NCBI GenBank assembly: GCA_963665085.2
Contig: CAXXXS010000001.1
Coordinates: forward strand, 5,051,749 to 5,115,748
Source: G963665085 sp963665085
GTDB lineage: Bacteria > Bacteroidota > Bacteroidia > Bacteroidales > JAAAOM01
DNA length: 64,000 nucleotides
Reading direction: 5' to 3'
Part shown: in pieces, positions 17,014 to 25,490 of the stretch
Position numbering within the stretch: position 1 is the stretch's first letter
How the letters are laid out: each line of letters starts with the position of its first letter
The notes under the pieces: generated by a model
The model's database searches: none
What the model saw: only the letters and a program-made list of their open reading frames with translations
Told to the model about the DNA's origin: nothing
Position numbers and translations under genes: made by a program

Positions 17014-18039
17014 TTATTGTTTATTCAGGGGATGGAACTTTTCCAGTTTACTTTGTAGATTATCCAAGTTATTCAACTGGTATCTTTCGGTTGAACTTAC
17101 ATATTTATGACCTGCAAAGTATTGTACTTGCCTAAGGTTGTGGTTTTTCAGCCAGTAAGTTATCACACTTGCCCGGATTTGTTTTGGATGTAATATTTCA
17201 TGGTTTATTTTCTGTATCGCTTTAAACATGTGCAACAAGCTGTTTTTAATATTCTCACTTCCGTTGATGCTGATAAATAATTGGTTTTGTATTATTGACT
17301 TGTTGATTTTATCAGGCTTTCGGGCTGGTTTTGGCTTGGTAATTTCTTTTAATATCGTTGGTCTTATTTCGGTTAAATACTCATGTAGGTCAAGTATTTG
17401 AAAGGGTTTTAGTTCTAATGTTCTGCTGTTTCTTCTTCTGTTGCCAGGAATACATATTTTACCTGCTTTGAGTTTTAAATGGTTTGGTTCTAGTTGCTGC
17501 AGCTCTTCGGTGGTTATTCCCTGATAAATCAAGATTCCTAAAATAATTTTGTTTCGTTTCTCTCTGTTGGTAGTTGGTGATACTTGCCCGGCTTTTGACG
17601 GGAAGGATTGATAAAGCTTTTCGAGTTCTTTAAAATTGATAATATTGGAAGGTAGTTTTTGTTTGATTCCTTTTAAATGCAGATTGATAGCAGGATTAAT
17701 AATGTTTGGGTTGTCTTTCTTCAGGTATTCATAAAAGTTTCTGATGCTTCTTAGTTTGCTGTTAATGTGTTTTTTGCTTTTTCCTTCGAGTTTGCAGTAA
17801 TCTATAAAGTTTAATAAATCGTTGTACCGTGCATCCTTTGGCTGTAAAAGTTCGCTTTCCAACCACTTCAAAAAATATCCTGCATAATTCGATTTTTGTC
17901 GGACTGTATTTTCTCCGTTTCCAAGTTCCTGCAGATAGGTTTTAAAGTCTTTTAGTTTGCTTTCTATCTCTTTGTTAAAGCTGTATTCGGGTTTCTTACT
18001 TCCCGATTTTATCGGGATTTTGCTTCGCTCAACATTCAT
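17014..18039 (-). CDS. Tyrosine recombinase 2 of U1 (degenerate active site)
   Basis: 341 residues: a SAM-like core-binding domain (about 25-115) and a recombinase catalytic fold (about 135-335). The box II arginine (R289 in PKQIRAS), box III histidine (GHKYV, H311) and nucleophile Y320 (STERY) are present. However, the box I arginine is replaced in YQGITTEEL (about T176), and the HxxR histidine is K286. The same substitutions occur in all copies in the window, so this is a stable feature, not decay. It overlaps recombinase 1 by 11 bases and probably works with it as a heteromer. H280 is Pro in the U3 copy. Confidence 0.85.
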   Translation of the reverse strand: MNVERSKIPIKSGSKKPEYSFNKEIESKLKDFKTYLQELGNGENTVRQKSNYAGYFLKWLESELLQPKDARYNDLLNFIDYCKLEGKSKKHINSKLRSIRNFYEYLKKDNPNIINPAINLHLKGIKQKLPSNIINFKELEKLYQSFPSKAGQVSPTTNREKRNKIILGILIYQGITTEELQQLEPNHLKLKAGKICIPGNRRRNSRTLELKPFQILDLHEYLTEIRPTILKEITKPKPARKPDKINKSIIQNQLFISINGSENIKNSLLHMFKAIQKINHEILHPKQIRASVITYWLKNHNLRQVQYFAGHKYVSSTERYQLNNLDNLQSKLEKFHPLNKQ

Positions 18040-18910
18040 GCGCTAAATGGGTGTAAATTTGAGTAGATTCTAAACTGGCATGTCCTAAAAACTGGCTGAC
18101 TTCTTCCAAAGTCATTCCCGTTTGTAAAAGGTGTGTAGCGATGGAGTGGCGCAAAGTATGGATTCCGATTTTCTTTTGTAGTTTGCTTGCTTCGGCTAAT
18201 TTGTGAACCCTTTCTATTATTGCATTTCCGCAAAGTCGGTTTACTTGCATGCTTAAAAACAAAGCTTCTGGTTTTATATTCTTAAAGCTTAATATCTGTT
18301 GCCTGGCTACATAGATATAATTCTCTAAATCTTCTCGTATGGCTTCGGTCATGGGAACATAGCGTTCTTTGTAATTCTTTCCTTTTCGTACATAAACCCG
18401 TTTTTCTTTTAATAAAATATCACTGACATTTAAACTTACACCTTCACTTCTCCTTAATCCACAGCCATAATAAATACTTAAAATAGCCCTGTCCCGGATT
18501 CCTAAAATACTGTTGTCGCAAACTTTGTAAAAGGCTTTAATTTCGGATTGTGTGAGGATGGTTTTTGTATTGGCTTTTTCTGCTTGCAGTTCCAGTTTTA
18601 TTTCAATATCGGCTTTACCTGTTTCCTGTAAGTATTTACTGAACCGCTTTAAGGCGTTGATATTGCTTATAATGTAGTTGTTTGATAAACTGCCGGATTT
18701 GGTTTTGTTCTTTCGGGTTTGTAGGTATTTATGGTAGTTGCTTATTATTTCAGGTTGCACCATTTCAAGGCTGCCGACTTCATTTGTTTTCAGATAAAAG
18801 AAAAAATCCCTTACATAATTGGTCGATGCATAAACCGTGCTTTCTGCATATCCTATGGTGTTGAGCCACTTTCTAAAACCGTCTTGTAATTGGGTGTATT
18901 TTGGGTTCAT
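18029..18910 (-). CDS. Tyrosine recombinase 1 of U1 (intact catalytic site)
   Basis: 293 residues, XerC/XerD-like. N-terminal phage-integrase SAM-like domain (GFRKWLNTIGYAESTVYAST), catalytic domain from about 118. The full catalytic set is present: R153 in GCGLRRSEG, lysine in VRKGKNYKERYVP, H251-x-x-R254-H255, H277 in LGHASLEST, and Tyr286 in IYTHL. It is presumably the strand-cleaving subunit that recombines the 13-bp cores at unit ends. It lies between the primase gene and its partner, transcribed in the same direction. Confidence 0.92.
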   Translation of the reverse strand: MNPKYTQLQDGFRKWLNTIGYAESTVYASTNYVRDFFFYLKTNEVGSLEMVQPEIISNYHKYLQTRKNKTKSGSLSNNYIISNINALKRFSKYLQETGKADIEIKLELQAEKANTKTILTQSEIKAFYKVCDNSILGIRDRAILSIYYGCGLRRSEGVSLNVSDILLKEKRVYVRKGKNYKERYVPMTEAIREDLENYIYVARQQILSFKNIKPEALFLSMQVNRLCGNAIIERVHKLAEASKLQKKIGIHTLRHSIATHLLQTGMTLEEVSQFLGHASLESTQIYTHLAHEC

Positions 18911-18950
18911 CGCTTACGATGGTTTTTAAGGGTACATATTGCATTTTCTT

Positions 18951-19043
18951 AAGTATAACAGTTATTCTTGTTTGCGCTTTTATTTCCAACGAGTTACAAG
19001 GATAAAAACAATGTTATTCTTCTGTTATACTAATGTTACACTT
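18951..19043. repeat. Iteron-like repeats at the U1 primase 3' end
   Basis: GTTATTCTT at 18961 and 19013, GTTATACTA at 19024 and GTTACACTT at 19035, plus an inverted AAGTATAAC at 18951. The last three are spaced exactly 11 bases apart, about one helical turn, as in replication iterons. Confidence 0.65.
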
Positions 19044-21685
19044 CTTGTTTTACTTCGTATCTGCTCTAAAACTTCGTTCATTACATCGGTTCCGGCTTGC
19101 AGTTTCTCATAATCGTCCCACCGGTAAATTTCATATTCAAAGCCTGTTTTGCGGTTTCCTCCTGTCTTTCTGATAAATCCCCGGCTTTCGAGTTCATACA
19201 TGTAGCGGTTCACTTTCATGGGGTACATTCTCAGCCGTTCCCGGACTTCCTTTGCAAAAAAGTTTTCTTTCTTCTCCTTCTTTATCCAACGTTTCAGGCT
19301 CTCGAAGAACTCACGAACCGCCCGGGGCAGTTCATCGGATTTCGCCAACAACACATCTTTTAAAAGTATGTTTGCCCATTCTATATCTTCCAAAGTGGTT
19401 TCAATGTAGCGTTCGCCTGTTAACTTATCTGTTTTTATTTCTCGTTGGTATTGATGATAGAAAGTAATTGTTTCAATGGTTGCCAGATAATGGCTATTAG
19501 TTCTTAGTGGTTTAAAAATGTATTCAGGAAGCTTTAACAGCTCTGCATAAGGGTTTCTTACTTTGATTGGTTTTAGTACTGTTTGCATATCCTTAAAAAA
19601 CTCTTTCAGTTCGTTTTCTTCTTTGCTGTTTACTTTCCCTGCCGACAATCTTCGTTGATATTCCATAATGTGTTCTTTATGTTGGTTGCTGCCATCCAAA
19701 TAAATCAATAAACTACGGTTTGAGTTATCCTCATAAAGCTGTTCCCGTGTGGTTGTTCCGGCCAAGCAAATCGGGCCTTCAACATGAAGTGTAATAGTTT
19801 TTAGGTTTCCTTTGCTGTCTTTTATGGGGATGGTTTTTGATATTTTCTTTTTGCTCTGTAATTCACGCAAGGGATATAAAACATCTTGCGCCCCGTCCAT
19901 GTCTTCGATTAATACCAGCTTATGTTTTAACTCTTTTCTATCAAAATAGTAAAAGGCATTTTCTGATAATATGGTAATTTCCAGTTTCTCTTGTTCTGGT
20001 ATCAACTCACTTACTTTTTCCTGCAGGTAGGTTTTGCCAGTTCCGGAAGCTCCTAAACTGATTATGTGCAATGGCTGTTCTCTTAATCTCGATGTAAATA
20101 TCAGGTACATTAATAATCGGTTGTTTTCTTCTCCTATCATTCCGGTTCTGCCGATGTCTTGGTTTGTACGTTCCATCAGCTTTGGGGCTTTCAGATAATT
20201 GATTGCTTTACTTTGCCTATGTTCTGTAAGTTGCCTTGATTGCGGTTTCTGCTCTTTTTGGCTTTCAATTTTACTTAATCGGTATTGTTCTATTTGGTCG
20301 GTCAGCTCTGCAATGGCTCGCTTTAAAACTGTTGTTCCGGTTTCCAGTTGCTCGCATGCTTTGTTTATGAACTTTTCTAAGTAATCGGAGTGGTACAGGT
20401 CTAAAGTGTGGCGGATGCTGTGCAATGGGTCGTTTGTATCGGTTCTGCTGATTTTTAAGGTAATGCGCAGCCTGTCGATTTGCTGTAAGTTGATGCCGCC
20501 AAGTATAATAATCTGTAGTTCTTCGGTGGTATAAGTGATAAAGTCAGGGTTTCTTGTGTTTAACTTCGCAGTTATTCTTGGTGGTTCGGGTTTCCGTTCT
20601 TCTTCTTTTTCAGTTAAAAGAAAAAGGTCTTTTCTGTTTTCCAGTAAGTGGGTAAATATTTCATTGTCGTAAGCTACTGTCAAGCTGTTCACGTCTTCGC
20701 CTTCGGGTGTTTCGACTTTACTTAGTTTTATTCCTGGCAACAGCTCGCTTAATTCTTTCTGATACTTTTCTATTGCTTCATTTCCGGCTTTGTCTCCATC
20801 AAAAAAGAAGATTATTTCTTGTAGGTACTGCAGCTCCTTTATTGCTTGTTTGTGTTCTTCTGTAAGTCCGTTTGTTCCGTAGCAGCTTAATAGTTCGTAT
20901 TGGTTTGTAATCTCCTGTATTTGTAAAAGTGTTGCTGTGTCTATGATTGCTTCGGTTAATATTAACCTGGTGGTTGCTTGTTTTGGATAGCCTGGATAAA
21001 GTCCGGTTCTGTTTACCGTGTAATAATGTTTGGCGTTTTTGTTGTCGATTATCGAGCGACCGTATAAACTGGTAATTTGGTTTTGTTTGTTCTTTAATGA
21101 GAAGATTACACAGTCTTTTGCAAAAGCGGTGTAGGTTGTGCCGTTGGCATTGGGAACACTTCCATTATAAGGGATTAAAAGCCCTGCATTGATACAGGCT
21201 TCTTGTTCTTTGGCTTCCAGTTTGCCACGGTGGTGGAACTGTCCGCTATTGTAACCAAGTTCTAATAATTCGTGGCTTAGGTTTCTACTTTGTAAATATT
21301 CCTTGGGCTTCTTGGCTACGCTGCTGTTTAATCCGTTTTGGAAGTAGCTAAATATTTTGGTTAATATTTCGGTGTGGTTCTCCTTGGGTTGGCTCTTTTG
21401 TGGTTTCGGCTTTCCGTTGATTGGTTTAATATCTCCTGTTAGTTCCGTTGCTTTTAATAATCCTTTGTGCTTGCTTCCTTCTTTCAATGTGCAAAATTCT
21501 ATCTGGTCGCCATTCTTGCCACAACCAAAACAGTTAAATGTATTTGTGTTTGGGTAAATCTTCATGCTTGGCTTATCATCGGCATGGAATGGACAGCTAA
21601 GCATATTGTTTCGGTTGGCTTGTAAGCCGTAATGTTTTAGTACTGTTTGGATACTTAAACGCTGCTTTATTTCTTGGATTTCCAT
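19025..21685 (-). CDS. CHC2 zinc-finger primase with Toprim and AAA/helicase-like ATPase domains (U1)
   Basis: 886 residues from the ATG at 21685; a longer frame starts at 21730 but all homologues here begin MEI. Domains in order: CHC2 zinc finger (C31, H34, C52, C55); Toprim (LILTEAIIDTATLL and IIFFFDGDKAGNEA, about 240-320); an ATPase with Walker A GASGTGKT and Walker B LVLIEDMDG in the second half; and a C-terminal winged-helix-like part (MKVNRYMYELESRGFIRKTGG). It would prime and unwind DNA, which suggests that the unit replicates when excised. It heads a likely operon with the two recombinases. Confidence 0.9.
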   Translation of the reverse strand: MEIQEIKQRLSIQTVLKHYGLQANRNNMLSCPFHADDKPSMKIYPNTNTFNCFGCGKNGDQIEFCTLKEGSKHKGLLKATELTGDIKPINGKPKPQKSQPKENHTEILTKIFSYFQNGLNSSVAKKPKEYLQSRNLSHELLELGYNSGQFHHRGKLEAKEQEACINAGLLIPYNGSVPNANGTTYTAFAKDCVIFSLKNKQNQITSLYGRSIIDNKNAKHYYTVNRTGLYPGYPKQATTRLILTEAIIDTATLLQIQEITNQYELLSCYGTNGLTEEHKQAIKELQYLQEIIFFFDGDKAGNEAIEKYQKELSELLPGIKLSKVETPEGEDVNSLTVAYDNEIFTHLLENRKDLFLLTEKEEERKPEPPRITAKLNTRNPDFITYTTEELQIIILGGINLQQIDRLRITLKISRTDTNDPLHSIRHTLDLYHSDYLEKFINKACEQLETGTTVLKRAIAELTDQIEQYRLSKIESQKEQKPQSRQLTEHRQSKAINYLKAPKLMERTNQDIGRTGMIGEENNRLLMYLIFTSRLREQPLHIISLGASGTGKTYLQEKVSELIPEQEKLEITILSENAFYYFDRKELKHKLVLIEDMDGAQDVLYPLRELQSKKKISKTIPIKDSKGNLKTITLHVEGPICLAGTTTREQLYEDNSNRSLLIYLDGSNQHKEHIMEYQRRLSAGKVNSKEENELKEFFKDMQTVLKPIKVRNPYAELLKLPEYIFKPLRTNSHYLATIETITFYHQYQREIKTDKLTGERYIETTLEDIEWANILLKDVLLAKSDELPRAVREFFESLKRWIKKEKKENFFAKEVRERLRMYPMKVNRYMYELESRGFIRKTGGNRKTGFEYEIYRWDDYEKLQAGTDVMNEVLEQIRSKTRSVTLV

Positions 21686-21772
21686 TTTAGTAAGTTTTTT
21701 TGAAAATTCATTTTCCGATAAATCATTCACAAAACTAACTAATCATTCTGATTCAAACAAGTATTAAATAAA

Positions 21773-21803
21773 TTGTTTATGATATTTTATTCACTTATTT
21801 TTG
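21773..21803 (+). promoter_or_regulatory. Promoter of the U1 Xre gene
   Basis: TTG at 21773-21775 and TATTTTTG at 21796-21803, 20 bases apart, fit the Bacteroidota -33/-7 pattern. The Xre start is 38 bases downstream. The primase promoter should lie on the other strand of the same gap. Confidence 0.65.
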
Positions 21804-21841
21804 CTAAAAGTTTAATTTTTAGCTCATAAAACTGACTTATA

Positions 21842-22174
21842 ATGACGTTTGGAGAAAGAATAACATACGCACGGAAACAGAAAAAACTTACTCAAAATGA
21901 TTTGGGTAAAACTGTTGGCACTTCTGGTGATATTATCGGAAAGTATGAAAGGAATGAAATAAAACCCTCTATTGATACGGCTGCTAAAATTGCAGAGGCT
22001 TTAAATGTTACGATTGATTATTTGGTAAAAGATGCTGAATACCAAAATATAGATGATGAGACTTTAAAAAGGATGCAGAACATTGAAAAGCTTACGCCTG
22101 AAGATAAAAGCCATGTGTACGCTATGCTTGATGCTTTCTTTGCTAAAAGCAAATTACAAAGCTTAATGATATAA
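21842..22174 (+). CDS. Xre-family regulator of U1
   Basis: 110 residues; HTH_3 domain in residues 1-65 (RITYARKQKKLTQNDLGKTV, then DIIGKYERNEIKPSIDTAAKI) and a helical tail (KLTPEDKSHVYAMLDAFFAKSKLQS). Placed divergent to the primase-recombinase operon and convergent with the immunity gene, it is well placed to repress the mobility genes and itself, like a prophage repressor (inference). Confidence 0.9.
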   Translation: MTFGERITYARKQKKLTQNDLGKTVGTSGDIIGKYERNEIKPSIDTAAKIAEALNVTIDYLVKDAEYQNIDDETLKRMQNIEKLTPEDKSHVYAMLDAFFAKSKLQSLMI

Positions 22175-22177
22175 AAA

Positions 22178-22197
22178 AACCCGGTTAATGCCGGGTT
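22178..22197. terminator. Bidirectional terminator of U1
   Basis: AACCCGG/CCGGGTT hairpin with a 6-base loop right after the Xre stop and 22 bases from the end of the convergent immunity gene. Confidence 0.8.
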
Positions 22198-22218
22198 CTT
22201 TATTATCTAAATTTAAAT

Positions 22219-22863
22219 CTATTTTATTTTAGTGGGATTTGTCCGTACTGAATCGCTATGAATCAACTCAAATTTTCCGCTACTACGTATAAGATAGTCA
22301 TGGGTTATGGAATCTTTTTGAGATGTTAAAACTATGCCTTCATCTATTTCCTTTGTTTCTTCCTTAAATATACTTCGAGTAGAGATAGTTGTGTCATTCA
22401 ACAAATGAAAATACTTTATAATAAACAATCCAGTTTCACTATTTTCGTTTTGGTCTATTACATCAAAGTAATCACACTCTGTCAAATAAATATAATCCAA
22501 CTTCTTCGTCGAACAATCCACCGTTATCGCATAAAACTTATCATCAGAGATATTCTCCACAAGTACAAAAAGCAAAAAGACATCTTTATGAACTTCTTTT
22601 ATACTATACAGGTATGCATCACCATTTATATCATCTGAATTCAAATCAAAAAGTATTTTCTTCTGAATATCTGTTAATTTCAGTTTCCCTTTAACATTTG
22701 TTTTTCTGATTTCATCAACAGAACCATAGCTATTCAACGTAGAATCAGGTAAATTTAATATTTTACAAATCTGTTTCCCACCTTCTTTAACCTCGTTTTT
22801 TACAGAAGCATTATGACATGAAACAAGAATAAATGCAATAAATAAACTAATAATGTTTCTCAT
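22219..22863 (-). CDS. Lipoprotein immunity protein of U1
   Basis: 214 residues starting MRNIISLFIAFILVSC, a lipoprotein signal with Cys16. The mature chain (charged, beta-rich, ending near SGKFELIHSDSVRTNPTK) is not one I recognise. It starts six bases after the stop of the NlpC/P60-like tip and should protect the cell from that toxin on the outer side of a membrane. Confidence 0.75.
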   Translation of the reverse strand: MRNIISLFIAFILVSCHNASVKNEVKEGGKQICKILNLPDSTLNSYGSVDEIRKTNVKGKLKLTDIQKKILFDLNSDDINGDAYLYSIKEVHKDVFLLFVLVENISDDKFYAITVDCSTKKLDYIYLTECDYFDVIDQNENSETGLFIIKYFHLLNDTTISTRSIFKEETKEIDEGIVLTSQKDSITHDYLIRSSGKFELIHSDSVRTNPTKIK

Positions 22864-22869
22864 AAGTCT

Positions 22870-23607
22870 TTATTTTATAGTCACATTAGCACCGATTGGC
22901 TTAAGATAAGTATTACCTTGCCCATATACAGTAACCGGCTTTAATGTTCCTCCATTATATACATCAGGTTTTTTATCCCATTTATACACTCCTGTTACTC
23001 TACTATCCCAATAACCCTTTCCTCCAAGGGTGATATTTGTGTATCGAGGGCCAGATTTCCCAGTTGAAGGCCGACCTCCAGAGTCAATAACCTTATAACC
23101 TGTTGTTTCTCCTTTGTCATTTCTTTTTACTTCCGCAATAATACCAATATGTCCTAAAGGTTTATCTTTCCCAGATGTACTATTATCCAAAGTAATTGCG
23201 TTACCAACTTCGGCATCATCTTTATTTTCAACTTTATCAGAGGATTCCACTATTCGACTAACTCCATTTCCTGTCTTACCTGGATAAGGGTCTGGCTCTT
23301 CTGCTTTAATCATACAACTTGAAACCATTCCAGAACAATCAGTATTTTCGCCAGGAGCACCCCTGCCTTCTGCCCAAGAATTACCTGGATTCTTTTCAAC
23401 ATATTCTTCAGCCATTTGCACTGCCTGAGCCCTTTGTGCTGAGTCCAAACCAAAAGGGTCAATATATTTTATGGGATTATTATAAACATAAGCATAAGGT
23501 GTGTAATCATGGTGATTATTTTCAATAGCCGGGTCAATTACCATCCACCTTGCAATAGCGGGGTCATACATCCTAGCCCCGTAATCATACCAACTTACGC
23601 AACTTTT
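22870..23607 (-). CDS. Orphan RHS tip with NlpC/P60-like peptidase domain (U1)
   Basis: Open from 23607, reading VSWYDYGARMYDPAIARWMVIDP and later NPIKYIDPFGLD, the end of the RHS core. From the first Met (23571), Cys79 lies in TDCSGMV and His141 in GHIGIIAE, the catalytic pair and spacing of NlpC/P60 endopeptidases that cut peptidoglycan stem peptides. The C-terminal tail is Gly/Thr rich. No start codon or RHS core is attached here. Confidence 0.8.
   Translation of the reverse strand, partial: KSCVSWYDYGARMYDPAIARWMVIDPAIENNHHDYTPYAYVYNNPIKYIDPFGLDSAQRAQAVQMAEEYVEKNPGNSWAEGRGAPGENTDCSGMVSSCMIKAEEPDPYPGKTGNGVSRIVESSDKVENKDDAEVGNAITLDNSTSGKDKPLGHIGIIAEVKRNDKGETTGYKVIDSGGRPSTGKSGPRYTNITLGGKGYWDSRVTGVYKWDKKPDVYNGGTLKPVTVYGQGNTYLKPIGANVTIK
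23582..23594. other. Unit junction J2: 13-bp recombination core
   Basis: TAATCATACCAAC at the boundary of the U1 tip and the left end of U2, followed by the type-A sequence TTACGCAACTTTTTTAGC. Confidence 0.8.
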
Positions 23608-24909
23608 TTAGCATTTTCAGGACTTCTTACCACCTCCGGGCAACCTGTTCAAAGAACTTCTATTGCTCTCAAAAATAGCATCTTTTTTCTTTTAATTGAA
23701 CTTTTTATTTGAAGATTCATGTTTGCAGGAAGTACCCCACATTGGTAAAATTCCACCATCCCTGCAAGCATCGCCCTTTTACCAACTCCCCACGCTCGAC
23801 CCTTCTGTTGTTTTTACCGTCATGCTTTTTGTGCCTGGCACACTTGCAGCACATTGCTTTTGTTTTTTAAGTCGATTGATTTTTAATGGTAAAAAGCCAA
23901 AATCAAAGAGCTGCCCCAACCCTCGATAACAAAAAGACACGCCAGTAAAAACAACCCTAAGCTATATTTACATAACGTGGCATTATAAAACACACATTTT
24001 CAGCGGTATAAATGATTGTATTTTGATGTGTCTTATAATAACGTTATGTAAAATATCCCCACAGCCAGCGCACCGCAGATGCTGTTAAAATAGAATAACT
24101 TTTAGTTGATTTATTTTTTAATGGTAAAAGTTATTTCCAGTTTAACAGCACATCATCATCAACATACATTCAGTTTATTTTCAATTAAAAGAAAAAAGTA
24201 CGGCTCGATTTTTATGATTAAAGCTTTGGTCGTGGGTGGGTTTTTGTGCGGATTTAATTATAAAAATGAGCATCCAACCGAACTACAAAAGTTGATTAAA
24301 TGTACTGCTGCTCATTGAGGGCGGAAGGGTGCAGGATTTTTGTTTTCTTTTTTAATCAACTGCTAATAATATGCAACTGTGTGTCAGGAGAAAGAAGGAA
24401 AAACAGCCTTGAGCTAGCGTCGGGAAAGTGGCTGCAAAAAGTGAGGCACGAACGGTTTGCGGACACTGTGCATGCGAGCCGCCTGCGAGTGGAGCAAGGT
24501 TGGTGCAAAAGGTAGACTGAGGAACGAAGGCGTTTTGCAGCTACTGTTTACAGCAAGGTTTTGGCGGAGTTTTTGACTTTTGGGTCGGGTCGTGTGTCAG
24601 CTCAAAAACTGTGACAAAACCGCAGACCGCAGCGACCAGCAGGCGAGCCTAATATTGGCAGCGGTTGGATTTTTAGCTTTTTTGTGGAGGAACGGAACAA
24701 AAGTGCTAAAAATACAAAGGAGCTGCCGTGAGGAAGAAGGAGGAACGCAAAAAGCATGACAAGCTGGAGCGAAGCGGAACCCGCAGGGATTTGCAACTCT
24801 TTTTTATACCTTAAAAATCATTTCAACTAAATAAAAAAGTGTTGCAAAGGCTTGGCATGATTTTTTGCTGACGACTGATGACGAACACCGCTTTTCCTTC
24901 TTTGTGGGG
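23595..24909. repeat. U2 non-coding left region (type A)
   Basis: Nearly base-for-base the same as 15644-16940 of U1, including the three dyads. Similarity ends at CTTTGTGGGG (about 24909), where the toxin-antitoxin pair begins; U1, U3 and U6 continue with AGCAGACAAAACAG instead. No gene is supported in it. Confidence 0.65.
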
Positions 24910-24919
24910 TAGAAATGGC

Positions 24920-25228
24920 CTAATAATCTAAAGGTTCTCTTTTAACATGGCGAACCCTTAAAATCTGTATGTTTTCTTCGGTTATTTTATAAGCTATCCT
25001 ATAATTGTACTTTTCAAAAGCCCTGTAATTACCGGGGTTATCTTTTTTAAATTTATCGGGCGGATATCTGTAAGGTTCTTCAGGGATTTCACCAACGTTC
25101 TCCAAAATGCCATCTTTAAAGGTTTCTGCTCCCTGTAACGATTCTTTTTTTATCCTGTTGTATGCTTTTCTTAGTTGGGTCTTTGCTACCTTGTCCCAAA
25201 TAACGGTCAGCTTGCTTTTATCTACCAT
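24920..25228 (-). CDS. RelE/ParE-family toxin carried by U2
   Basis: 102 residues with the family pattern: TVIWDKVAKTQLRKAYNRI at the start, GNYRAFEKYNYRIAYKITEE in the middle strands, ILRVRHVKREPLDY at the end. Standard length, unlike the extended relative at 10663. It overlaps its antitoxin by seven bases. It could make loss of U2 lethal and so stabilise the array (inference). Confidence 0.85.
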   Translation of the reverse strand: MVDKSKLTVIWDKVAKTQLRKAYNRIKKESLQGAETFKDGILENVGEIPEEPYRYPPDKFKKDNPGNYRAFEKYNYRIAYKITEENIQILRVRHVKREPLDY

Positions 25229-25470
25229 TTTTTAGCTTCTGCTTTAAGGGATTCGTGTGTGACATATTCCCCTTCACCGATCCGTTTTTCGGCTTCTTCC
25301 AGTTCTTTGTTATATTGTTTTACAGACACCCTTTTCGTTTTCTCATCACTTTTTTCCAAGAATGATTTCACTAAAGACAACATAGATTCTTTCTGGACTT
25401 TCGATAGCCTATTGTAATAATGGTAAAACTCTTGGTTCAATGCTTGTTCTTTCATTTCTGATAATATCAT
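25222..25470 (-). CDS. Antitoxin of the U2 RelE/ParE module
   Basis: 82 residues. The N-terminal part (EFYHYYNRLSKVQKESMLSL) is helical, and the tail GEYVTHESLKAEAKKW is the same type as in the antitoxin at 11076. It is encoded first and overlaps the toxin, as usual. Identification rests on this arrangement. Confidence 0.75.
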   Translation of the reverse strand: MILSEMKEQALNQEFYHYYNRLSKVQKESMLSLVKSFLEKSDEKTKRVSVKQYNKELEEAEKRIGEGEYVTHESLKAEAKKW

Positions 25471-25490
25471 TTTATATACAAATTTAACGA

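Larger units (their letters stand above)
15631..23581 (-). mobile_element. Tip-cassette mobile unit U1 (type A left end, 7,951 bp)
   Basis: Bounded by two copies of the 13-bp core. Order from the left: type-A non-coding region, recombinase 2, recombinase 1, primase-helicase, divergent Xre, terminator, lipoprotein immunity, NlpC/P60-like tip. Its recombinase genes are nearly identical to those of U3 (16,722 bp away), whereas its Xre, immunity and tip genes are unrelated to those of U3. Confidence 0.8.
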
